Below, one piece after another: positions 1 to 5,715 of a DNA stretch of 42,733 nt (its first letter is position 1; the number at the start of each line of letters is the position of its first letter). The DNA is from an uncultured Clostridia bacterium (lineage in GTDB: Bacteria; Bacillota; Clostridia; Christensenellales; Borkfalkiaceae): NCBI GenBank assembly GCA_944359365.1, contig CALVST010000016.1, positions 1 to 42,733 of the forward strand, given 5' to 3'. The notes beneath the pieces are model-generated. The model was not told where the DNA came from, did not search any database, and worked only from the letters and a program-made list of their open reading frames with translations. The position numbers and the translations under genes are program-made.

Positions 1-33
1 CCTTTCCAAACAATATAACCAAAGTAATGTTGC

Positions 34-51
34 TGACCCGTAGAACGGTCA
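34..51. promoter_or_regulatory. inverted repeat upstream of the Hsp20 gene
   Basis: TGACC and GGTCA face each other across 8 bases, 26 bases before the first start codon. The pair could be an operator or a weak hairpin in the leader. It is not a CIRCE element. A possible -10 (TATAAC, 14-19) lies before it, but the -35 would fall outside the window. Confidence 0.2.
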
Positions 52-76
52 AATCCAAACAACATTATTATACGAG

Positions 77-493
77 ATGATAAATATGAAAAATGAACTG
101 ACAAGGCGCAACGATTATGATTTCTTTGACGATTTCTTTCCTGCATTTTACGGCGGCAAACATTCGCAGAAGTATATGCGCACGGACATCAAAGAAGATG
201 AAAACAGCTATCTGATGGAAGTGGAGATTCCGGGCGCGGATAAGAAAGATATACACGTCGATTTGAACGACGGGTATCTGAACATATCCGTGAACAAGAG
301 CGAAAAGTCAGTGGGCGGCAAGAAGGACAATTATATCCACCGCGAACGCAGTTTCTCGTGCAGCCGCAGTTACTACGTCGGCGACGTGAAGAAAGAGGAT
401 ATCAAGGCGAAGTACGAAAACGGTATCCTGAACGTCACGATCCCGAAGGCAGCGGAAAAGAAAGCGGCAGAGAGCCGTATCGAAATCGAATAA
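77..493 (+). CDS. Hsp20/alpha-crystallin family small heat shock protein
   Basis: This is a 138-residue ATP-independent holdase that binds unfolding proteins in the cytoplasm and forms oligomers. A short variable N-terminus (about residues 1-35) precedes an alpha-crystallin domain (about 36-128). That domain contains the family signatures VEIPGADKKDI and NGILNVTIPK, the latter being the conserved G-[IV]-L strand. The C-terminal tail ESRIEIE carries an I-x-I motif used for oligomer assembly. The length is typical of the bacterial family. Two in-frame ATG codons are available (77 and 86); neither has a strong Shine-Dalgarno site, and 86 is equally plausible. The gene stands alone and is closed by a strong intrinsic terminator. 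Its promoter lies mostly outside the window. Confidence 0.95.
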   Translation: MINMKNELTRRNDYDFFDDFFPAFYGGKHSQKYMRTDIKEDENSYLMEVEIPGADKKDIHVDLNDGYLNISVNKSEKSVGGKKDNYIHRERSFSCSRSYYVGDVKKEDIKAKYENGILNVTIPKAAEKKAAESRIEIE

Positions 494-507
494 CGGCGTA
501 AACAAAG

Positions 508-540
508 AAAGGGGGAAGGCGTGAGCCTTTCCCCTTTTTG
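508..540 (+). terminator. intrinsic terminator of the Hsp20 gene
   Basis: A 13-bp stem (508-520 with 525-537, one G-U pair) closes a GTGA loop and runs into five T residues. It lies 15 bases after the Hsp20 stop codon. Confidence 0.92.
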
Positions 541-575
541 GACGTTTGGATTTTTTGTTCCTTGTTTTCAAGCGA

Positions 576-603
576 TTGAAAATTTTTCTGAATGTGCTAT
601 AAT
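576..603 (+). promoter_or_regulatory. sigma-A promoter of the 614-2406 operon
   Basis: The -35 TTGAAA (576-581) and -10 TATAAT (598-603) are separated by 16 bases. The predicted transcription start is near 610, only a few bases before the first ATG at 614. Confidence 0.8.
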
Positions 604-613
604 AGAAAGCGTT

Positions 614-1072
614 ATGGAAAAGATGCCGCCGAAAGAAAAAATATATGAAGCATACAGCGCAATCGCAGACAGCCGCGTCGAAATGGGTGCAGGAAGAGCG
701 AGAGTATTGTCTTCGGACAGCTCAAAGACATATACCGTGACCTGGGAAGGAGAGGAATACCGTTCAGACGATAACGCGACTTATTGGCAGGGGTATTCAG
801 GGTATCCGGTCATCGCCGTGCTTATGTTGCAGGGGAAACTGCCGTTCCGAGCGGAAACCGCAGCAATGTTTTCAGGGATCGGGTGGAAGAAGCTGAATGA
901 AAGACACAAGCGTAATTACGAAGCAGCGGTTAAAGAGGTGTTTGAAGCGTTGCCTTGCGGCCGCGATGAAAAAGAAAGAATCCTTTCCGATACCGAAAAG
1001 ATTTATGCGGAATTGAAGCGGATGACAATCACGGTGAAGAGAAGCAAAAGGCAGAGTAGCAAAAGGAAATGA
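614..1072 (+). CDS. hypothetical protein, first gene of a four-gene operon
   Basis: I do not recognise this 152-residue protein. It reads as a soluble cytoplasmic protein. Residues 1-60 hold charged helical sequence, followed by a strand-rich part (KTYTVTWEGEEYR). A hydrophobic stretch (YPVIAVLMLQGKLPF) comes next, then a helical region rich in Lys and Glu, and a very basic C-terminus (KRSKRQSSKRK) that could touch nucleic acid or membrane. The frame stays open back to 521, but that part lies inside the previous terminator and upstream of the promoter, so ATG 614 is preferred. ATG 623 is the alternative. The predicted leader is about 4 bases long, so the message may be read leaderless. The stop codon overlaps the next start (ATGA). 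Confidence 0.7.
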   Translation: MEKMPPKEKIYEAYSAIADSRVEMGAGRARVLSSDSSKTYTVTWEGEEYRSDDNATYWQGYSGYPVIAVLMLQGKLPFRAETAAMFSGIGWKKLNERHKRNYEAAVKEVFEALPCGRDEKERILSDTEKIYAELKRMTITVKRSKRQSSKRK

Positions 1073-1230
1073 ACGACACAAAAGTTTGCCCGCAATGCGG
1101 GGCGCGCAACGAGGGACTGAACTTACAGGAAACGGACGGGTTATATATCTGCTGTAAGTGCGAAGCGGTCATCGGCACGAAGAAAAGCAGTACAGAAAAT
1201 AACAGGGAGGCAGAACATGAAAAACAATAA
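1069..1230 (+). CDS. 53-residue zinc-ribbon protein
   Basis: This small gene starts at an ATG that overlaps the previous stop codon (ATGA) and has AAAAGGAA directly before it. The product has a CPQC knuckle (residues 8-11) and a second cluster CCKC (28-31) separated by 16 residues. This is the pattern of a two-knuckle zinc ribbon. The C-terminus is hydrophilic and its last codons overlap the start of the DUF1003 gene at 1217, in another frame. The tight overlap on both sides suggests translational coupling within the operon. The function is unknown. A metal-binding adaptor or regulatory microprotein is possible, but this is inference. Confidence 0.72.
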   Translation: MNDTKVCPQCGARNEGLNLQETDGLYICCKCEAVIGTKKSSTENNREAEHEKQ

Positions 1231-1768
1231 AGAGTTGATCAGCGAGATCATTAAGGACATCAAGCACGATATGACGGACGAGGAAATTCTCGCATTATTG
1301 GCGGGAAGTAAAATATCGGTGAATCCCGCAAAAGAGGCGAAAGGCAAAGTCTCGTTCGGGCAGCGCGCGGCGGACGCGATCGCAAAATTTGCGGGGAGCT
1401 GGGCGTTCATCGGTTCGTTCGTCGGGGTGTTATTATTGTGGATGATCCTGAATATCTGCCTGGCGGCAAACGCCTTCGATCCGTACCCGTTTATCTTGCT
1501 CAACCTCGTATTGTCCTGCGTGGCGGCGATACAGGCGCCCCTCATCATGATGAGCCAGAACCGGCAGGAGGAAAAAGACCGTCAAAGAGCGGAAAACGAT
1601 TATAAAGTCAATCTCAAAACGGAGATACTGATCGAGGACTTGTATAAGAAAGTAAACCGCATACTTGCGCGGCAGGAGGCAATACAAAAATCTATGGAAG
1701 GACGAGAATACATAGATAGGGACGAAGAAAAACTTCAAAAAGCGGAGAAGAATGACAAATTGAAATGA
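1217..1768 (+). CDS. DUF1003 family membrane protein
   Basis: This 183-residue protein matches the DUF1003 family. It has a charged N-terminal region (1-55), two transmembrane helices (about 60-82 and 92-112), and then the family hallmark QAPLIMMSQNRQEEKDRQRAEND, given here as QAPLIMMSQNR followed by EEKDR. A long charged, probably coiled-coil, C-terminus follows (DYKVNLKTEILIEDL). The biochemical role of the family is not known. The start has a good ribosome site (AGGGAGG, 7 bases before ATG). It sits between a zinc-ribbon microprotein and a histidine phosphatase, and overlaps both, so the genes are probably co-translated. Confidence 0.88.
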   Translation: MKNNKELISEIIKDIKHDMTDEEILALLAGSKISVNPAKEAKGKVSFGQRAADAIAKFAGSWAFIGSFVGVLLLWMILNICLAANAFDPYPFILLNLVLSCVAAIQAPLIMMSQNRQEEKDRQRAENDYKVNLKTEILIEDLYKKVNRILARQEAIQKSMEGREYIDRDEEKLQKAEKNDKLK

Positions 1769-2406
1769 AGACAACATTGCTATTTGTCCGCCATGGTCAA
1801 AGCATAGCGAACGAGAACGGAATTTTTGCCGGGCATCTCGATGTGCCGCTCTCTGAATTGGGGCAGAAACAGGCAGTCGAGCTAAAGGATTATCTTTTGA
1901 GCCGATATAAAATCGATGCCATATATTCGAGCGATTTGTCTCGCGCGTATGCAACGGTTTTACCGACGGCGGAGGCAATTAAAATACCGATTCAAAAAGA
2001 TACGGCATTGCGAGAAATCGACGGCGGGAAGTGGGAAGGGATGCTGCAAAAGGAAATAGCAGTCGAATATCCGCAGGATTACGCTGTTTGGCACAATAAT
2101 ACCGGCCTTTCCCGGTGCACGGGCGGCGAGTCAATGCAGGAAGTGCAAAGCAGAGGTATAGCCGCTGTGGAGCGCATTGCGAACAAGCATTTGGGGCAAA
2201 CGGTTTTGATCGCAACGCATGCAGGATTTTTGCGTGCAATGCAGTGTTATTGGAAAAAGTTGCCACTGTCAAAGATGAAAGACATAACATGGGTGCCCAA
2301 CGCTTCGGTAACAGAAGTGCGGTATAGTAACGACGATTATAAACTCGTTCGTTTAGGTGAGTCGGCTTTTTTAAAAGAAGATGTGACAAACCTTGTTAAT
2401 ATATAA
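1765..2406 (+). CDS. histidine phosphatase superfamily protein (phosphoglycerate mutase-like)
   Basis: This 213-residue cytoplasmic enzyme belongs to the branch-1 histidine phosphatases. The phosphohistidine motif FVRHGQ is at residues 7-12, followed by the substrate-loop pattern FAGHLDVPLSELGQKQA. It also has the YSSDLSRAYATVLPTA block, an acidic EIDGGKWEG segment with the proton-donor Glu, and the second catalytic His in ATHAGFLRAM. The fold is shared by cofactor-dependent phosphoglycerate mutases, alpha-ribazole phosphatase (CobC) and broad phosphatases. The length and the EIDGGKWEG block suit a general phosphatase, but the substrate cannot be read from the sequence. The start overlaps the previous stop (ATGA), so it is the last gene of the operon. 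Confidence 0.9.
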   Translation: MKTTLLFVRHGQSIANENGIFAGHLDVPLSELGQKQAVELKDYLLSRYKIDAIYSSDLSRAYATVLPTAEAIKIPIQKDTALREIDGGKWEGMLQKEIAVEYPQDYAVWHNNTGLSRCTGGESMQEVQSRGIAAVERIANKHLGQTVLIATHAGFLRAMQCYWKKLPLSKMKDITWVPNASVTEVRYSNDDYKLVRLGESAFLKEDVTNLVNI

Positions 2407-2449
2407 TTTGTCGTTGCTTAATAAAAGCACTAATATTCCATAACATAAA

Positions 2450-2480
2450 GGGAAAGACAGAGTCAAACCCTGTCTTTCCA
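2450..2480. terminator. hairpin between convergent genes
   Basis: A perfect 10-bp stem (2451-2460 with 2470-2479) closes a 9-base loop between the phosphatase gene and the minus-strand kinase fragment. The T-tract is poor on both sides, so termination may be partial or Rho-assisted. Confidence 0.55.
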
Positions 2481-2518
2481 TTCATCATTCATCTTCTATG
2501 TCCGAATAATTATCTGAA

Positions 2519-2803
2519 TTAAAGTTTTTCGACGGTTTTAAGTTTTTGGATCAGTTCGCGCGCCCGTTCCTTCAAATCTTCCGGCGAACCGTTATTATCG
2601 ATATAATAGTCATATGTGATATCGAACACGCCTGCGTCGGCCATATTGGAAGTGATGTGTGGGATCGAGTCGCGCCGTACCAAAACGGATTTGGCTCCGT
2701 ATTCTTTTTGGGCTCTTTCGATTTGCTCTTTTTCTCGCATATCGATGCATAGCAAGTCGAAGGAAGTTTCGCGCGTTCTGAATGCCTGCATAAGTTCAGC
2801 CAT
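2519..2803 (-). CDS. C-terminal half of a P-loop nucleotide kinase-like protein, probably truncated
   Basis: This 94-residue product resembles the C-terminal half of deoxynucleoside-monophosphate or dephospho-CoA-kinase-like P-loop kinases. It has a substrate/LID-type segment (LLCIDMREKEQIERA), a strand ending in VLVRR, and the block SNMADAGVFDITYDYYIDNN. It ends in a helix that starts SPEDLKERA. A full member would be about 180-200 residues and would begin with a GxxxxGK[ST] loop, which is absent here. An in-frame stop lies four codons upstream of the ATG, so the loss is real and not a start-choice error. It is nevertheless preceded by a consensus promoter. It is either a relic or a short regulatory form. 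The family assignment is from memory and is tentative. Confidence 0.5.
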   Translation of the reverse strand: MAELMQAFRTRETSFDLLCIDMREKEQIERAQKEYGAKSVLVRRDSIPHITSNMADAGVFDITYDYYIDNNGSPEDLKERARELIQKLKTVEKL

Positions 2804-2809
2804 GGATTT

Positions 2810-2838
2810 ATTTTAGCAAAAATTATATCTAATGTCAA
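2810..2838 (-). promoter_or_regulatory. sigma-A promoter for the kinase-like fragment
   Basis: Read on the minus strand, TTGACA (2838-2833) and TAAAAT (2815-2810) are 17 bases apart. The predicted start site falls on or next to the ATG at 2803, so the message would be leaderless. Confidence 0.7.
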
Positions 2839-3202
2839 TAAGAAGCATCAGCTCTTCTTGTTAGTTCTTTTTTATGTTGTCGATTTACGGTAACTATGCT
2901 GAACCGCTTGGCGATCCACCCTTATCTCCCGTGCGGCTGTATTTGAGTTGTAGTGCTAATGTATACCGTCGGTATCCTTATATCGGCGGTTTTTCGCTGT
3001 TTGTATACTTGCAGTATCGGAAAGTGTCGGTTTTGCTACGTAAAGTATACTTTCACCTACTCACGCTTAAAGCGAAAAACAGTGTATAATTTCAAGTGCC
3101 GAAACGGAGAAAAAGCCAGTGTGCAAATAAAATTGTAAAATTTTCCGCTTAGACCCTTGCTTTTTGCCGTTTTCGAGCCTAAATAGTGAGCCAAGACCAA
3201 AC
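2839..3202. other. gene-poor strip downstream of the tRNA-Ser 3' end
   Basis: No credible gene is visible on either strand. The strip holds short inverted repeats and broken short frames. It lies on the 3' side of tRNA-Ser, the usual place for integrated elements, and may be the scar of one. No second copy of the tRNA 3' end was seen in it, and no integrase remains. Confidence 0.4.
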
Positions 3203-3219
3203 GCCCCAAGGGGCTTTTT
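3203..3219 (+). terminator. short intrinsic terminator with no gene before it
   Basis: GCCCC-AA-GGGGC followed by five T residues. It ends no recognisable gene, so it is probably left over from a lost gene. Confidence 0.55.
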
Positions 3220-3384
3220 GTTTGCCGTTGGCAAATAGCCTACCATACGCCTTTCTCACATCAAGCGGCTTTTGCGGCATAAACCGTCCGCTTGTATGCG
3301 ATTGACCAAATATCAATACAAACGGCTACAAGCCGATATAGGCGGTTTGACGACGATATATGCAATAATAAAAGCGGAAAAGAA

Positions 3385-3426
3385 TAAAGAAAAAGAACCT
3401 AAACCGAGGGTTCGATTTAGGTTCTT
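3385..3426 (-). terminator. intrinsic terminator of tRNA-Ser
   Basis: A 15-bp near-perfect stem (3393-3407 with 3412-3426) closes a four-base loop. On the minus strand it is followed by TTTCTTTATTC. It begins three bases after the tRNA CCA end. Confidence 0.9.
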
Positions 3427-3428
3427 AC

Positions 3429-3516
3429 TGGCGGAAGGTGAGGGATTCGAACCCCCGGACCCTTGCAGGTCTTCAGTTTTCAAGACTGACGCCATCGACC
3501 ACTCTGCCAACCTTCC
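3429..3516 (-). tRNA. tRNA-Ser(TGA)
   Basis: Read on the minus strand this is an 88-base tRNA with the CCA end encoded. The acceptor stem GGAAGGT pairs with ACCTTCC and is followed by the discriminator G and CCA. The anticodon stem TCAGT/ACTGA closes the loop CTTGAAA, giving anticodon TGA, which reads serine codon UCA. A long variable arm follows (GACCTGCAAGGGTC), as expected for a class II serine tRNA, and then a T-arm with GGTTCGAATCC. It has its own promoter and terminator. The opposite-strand reading frames across it are artefacts. Confidence 0.96.
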
Positions 3517-3555
3517 TTGTGGGGAACCGGCGCTTTTTTGTTCAAAGCATTTCTT

Positions 3556-3584
3556 ATTTTAACAGACATTTGCGCGTTTGTCAA
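3556..3584 (-). promoter_or_regulatory. sigma-A promoter of tRNA-Ser
   Basis: On the minus strand TTGACA (3584-3579) and TAAAAT (3561-3556) are separated by 17 bases. The promoter sits about 40 bases before the mature tRNA 5' end. Confidence 0.88.
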
Positions 3585-3622
3585 TCGTTTATTTTTCATA
3601 GTGTCCCGAAGAGGCGATTTTC

Positions 3623-3651
3623 TTGACAAAATCTGCGTTTTGGGCTATACT
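3623..3651 (+). promoter_or_regulatory. sigma-A promoter of tyrA
   Basis: TTGACA (3623-3628), 17 bases, TATACT (3646-3651). The leader of about 75 bases contains mutually exclusive GC hairpins (3688-3704 or 3701-3718). Confidence 0.88.
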
Positions 3652-3735
3652 TCTCTTCATAGTCATCAATAGGCGGCGGATCGTCGCGGCGCAGTGAAAG
3701 CGCCGAAAAAATCCGGCGCCCGAAGGAATAATGCG

Positions 3736-4551
3736 ATGGGAATTTTAATTGCGGGATTAGGGCTGATCGGCGGCTCTATGGCAAAATCTTTGAAACGAGC
3801 AGGATACATTGCGGACGGATTCGACAGGCAAGAGGTCGCCGTCCGTGCGGTAGGGCAGGGCGCCGTGCGAGCGGTCGCGTCCGATTTTTCCGTATACGAT
3901 TTGGTGTTTGTTGCGCTTCCGCCCGATGCCGCGATGCAATTCATCGGAAGCGGACATTTTAAGGACGGCGCCGTCGTTGCGGATATTTGCGGCGTAAAGG
4001 GCGCCTTGGAGCGCTTTGTATTTGAAAAACCGCGCAATTTTCGCTACGTCGGATGTCATCCTATGGCGGGCAAAGAAGTTTCGGGTTTTGAAAATTCCTG
4101 TGAAGATCTTTTCGACGGCGCGAGCGTCGTCATAACGGAAAACGCGCAGACGGATAAAAGCGCGGTCAAAATGCTCGAAGAGATATTTTCGCAAATGGGG
4201 TTCGCTTTTGTTCGCCGTTGTTCGGCTGAGTATCACGATCGAAAAATCGCCTATACTTCTCAGCTTGCGCACATCGTGAGCAACGCTTATGTAAAAAGCA
4301 AAACGGCGTGCGGCTATGCGGGGTTTACGGGCGGCAGTTTTCAGGACATGACGCGCATTGCGGGCGTCGACGAAAAAATATGGACGCGTTTATATTTTCT
4401 CAACCGAAAGAACATCGCTGACGAGCTCGGCTGTCTGATAGGCGAACTGCAAAAGTATGAGACTGCGCTCCTTTCCGGTGACGAGCAGACGCTTTCCGGC
4501 CTTTTGAAAGAGGGGCGGCTGTGCAAGGAATGTCTTGACGGGCAAAATTAA
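3736..4551 (+). CDS. tyrA: prephenate dehydrogenase
   Basis: It oxidatively decarboxylates prephenate to 4-hydroxyphenylpyruvate with NAD(P), the committed step to tyrosine, in the cytoplasm. The 271 residues start directly with the dinucleotide-binding loop GLGLIGGS (residues 6-13). The family block CHPMAGKE comes in the middle, and the helix TSQLAHIVSNAYV carries the catalytic-region His. The helical dimerisation domain follows. There is no C-terminal ACT domain, unlike the roughly 370-residue Bacillus enzyme, so direct tyrosine feedback through ACT is not expected. ATG 3736 is chosen over the upstream in-frame GTG 3694 because it has GAAGGA at the right distance and sits at the beta-alpha-beta start. 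It is transcribed from its own promoter and lies just ahead of the shikimate operon, in the same direction. Confidence 0.92.
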   Translation: MGILIAGLGLIGGSMAKSLKRAGYIADGFDRQEVAVRAVGQGAVRAVASDFSVYDLVFVALPPDAAMQFIGSGHFKDGAVVADICGVKGALERFVFEKPRNFRYVGCHPMAGKEVSGFENSCEDLFDGASVVITENAQTDKSAVKMLEEIFSQMGFAFVRRCSAEYHDRKIAYTSQLAHIVSNAYVKSKTACGYAGFTGGSFQDMTRIAGVDEKIWTRLYFLNRKNIADELGCLIGELQKYETALLSGDEQTLSGLLKEGRLCKECLDGQN

Positions 4552-4586
4552 GGTCTTGAAGGACGGCGCACTTCGGGCGCATTTGT

Positions 4587-4615
4587 TTTACAAAATATCA
4601 AAATCATGGTATAAT
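4587..4615 (+). promoter_or_regulatory. sigma-A promoter of the rho-shikimate operon
   Basis: TTTACA (4587-4592), 17 bases, TATAAT (4610-4615). The predicted start near 4622 coincides with the first base of a GC-rich hairpin. Confidence 0.88.
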
Positions 4616-4621
4616 AAAAAA

Positions 4622-4648
4622 GCGGCAGGCTGTTGTGTGCCGTGCCGC
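4622..4648 (+). promoter_or_regulatory. 5'-terminal GC hairpin in the leader of the rho-shikimate operon
   Basis: GCGGCA (4622-4627) pairs with TGCCGC (4643-4648), with GGC/GCC able to extend the stem inward. It sits at the predicted 5' end of the mRNA and 12 bases before the first start codon. It could stabilise the message or act as an attenuator. Confidence 0.6.
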
Positions 4649-4660
4649 CTTAAAATTTTC

Positions 4661-5065
4661 ATGCAAAAATTTAAAATTTATTTGAGAACGGAATCGGAAG
4701 AAGGGGCGGAGTGTTTTTCCGCCGATGCCGAGGCTCGGGGCGAGGAAGGCGGAACGACGTTTCTCTTTTCGGGCGAAGACGGCGCTTACCGCGTGCATAT
4801 CGGCGGCAGTGCTTATATAGAACGCTCGGGCGACATCGCGTACAAGCTGTGCCTCACGGAAAAAGCAAGCGTATGTATCCGCACTGCTTACGGCGATATA
4901 TATGCGGAAGTTTTGCCCGAGTCCTTTTCCGCGGAAAACCGCGGCGATCAATGTTTTCTTGAAACTGTTTACGTTTTGAAATTCCCGAATTTTTCGCAAA
5001 GGCATAAAATCATTTTCAAGGCAAAAGCGTGCGGAGCACCCGCCGCGGATAAAGATAGGATATAG
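4661..5065 (+). CDS. DUF1934 (YwiB-like) beta-barrel protein
   Basis: This 134-residue protein resembles the DUF1934 family of small calycin-like beta-barrels found next to basic Firmicute genes. The function is not established. Alternating strand sequence runs through the whole length (FKIYLRTES, TTFLFSGEDGAYRVHIGG, YKLCLTEKASVCIRTAYG, FLETVYVLKFPNFSQRHKI). There is no signal peptide or membrane segment. ATG 4661 is chosen because the longer frame would begin inside tyrA and upstream of the promoter. It has no clear Shine-Dalgarno sequence, and the leader hairpin ends just ahead of it, so expression may be controlled here. It is the first gene of the long operon. Confidence 0.75.
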   Translation: MQKFKIYLRTESEEGAECFSADAEARGEEGGTTFLFSGEDGAYRVHIGGSAYIERSGDIAYKLCLTEKASVCIRTAYGDIYAEVLPESFSAENRGDQCFLETVYVLKFPNFSQRHKIIFKAKACGAPAADKDRI

Positions 5066-5073
5066 GAGGGAAT

Positions 5074-5715
5074 ATGATCAGAATCGAATACTACGGGCAT
5101 TCCTGCTTTTTGCTGACAACCGGAGGAATGCGCATCCTGACGGATCCGTTTACGGGCATCGGTTATGAACTGCCGCCCGTATCGGCGGATCTTGTAACGG
5201 TCAGTCACGGACACTTCGACCACAATTATTTGGAAGGCGTGAGCGGGGCGAAAAAAGTGCTGACGCAGGCTGGCGAATATGCGGAGAGCGGCGTAAAAAT
5301 AACGGGCACCGCGTGTTGGCACGATGAGGCGCACGGCGCAAAGCGCGGCGCGGTGACGGCGTTCACTTTCGATTTCGGCGACGTTACCGTTTGCCATCTC
5401 GGCGATCTCGGCGAAAGGTTTTCTCCGGAGCGTGCCGCGATTTTCGGACATCCCGATATACTGCTCATTCCCGTTGGAGGGAATTATACGATAGACGCGC
5501 GCGAGGCGGTCCGCTATATCGGCGAAATACGCCCCAAGGTCGTCATACCCATGCATTACAGGACGAAAGAGTGCGCGCTCGATATTGCGCCGCTTTCCGA
5601 ATTTGCCGAGGCGTTCGGCAAAGACCGCTTGGTGTCGATTTCGGCTTTTGACAGCAAGGAGACAGAGGCTTTTAAGGGCAAAGCCGTGATACCGGAGGTG
5701 AAGCGACATGGATGA
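5074..5715 (+). CDS. metallo-beta-lactamase-fold hydrolase (UPF0173/UlaG-like)
   Basis: This 213-residue cytoplasmic hydrolase has the MBL signature SHGHFDHN (residues 49-56), whose His and Asp residues bind two metals. Further metal ligands are the His in HLGDLGE and the His in VVIPMHYRT. The N-terminus IEYYGHSCFLL is characteristic of the UPF0173 subgroup. The physiological substrate is unknown. A strong ribosome site (TAGGAGGG) precedes ATG 5074, eight bases after the upstream stop. The 3' end overlaps the start of rho by eight bases, so the two are probably coupled. Confidence 0.9.
   Translation: MIRIEYYGHSCFLLTTGGMRILTDPFTGIGYELPPVSADLVTVSHGHFDHNYLEGVSGAKKVLTQAGEYAESGVKITGTACWHDEAHGAKRGAVTAFTFDFGDVTVCHLGDLGERFSPERAAIFGHPDILLIPVGGNYTIDAREAVRYIGEIRPKVVIPMHYRTKECALDIAPLSEFAEAFGKDRLVSISAFDSKETEAFKGKAVIPEVKRHG

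Noticed and set aside
1-76. CIRCE (HrcA) operator before the Hsp20 gene
   Set aside because: The sequence has only TGACC-N8-GGTCA and not the TTAGCACTC-N9-GAGTGCTAA pattern.
3272-3562. Protein-coding frames over 3272-3562 on either strand
   Set aside because: They run through tRNA-Ser and its terminator and have no ribosome site.
3652-3735. T-box or other riboswitch in the tyrA leader
   Set aside because: The leader is only about 75 bases, lacks a T-box core sequence, and contains only simple GC hairpins.
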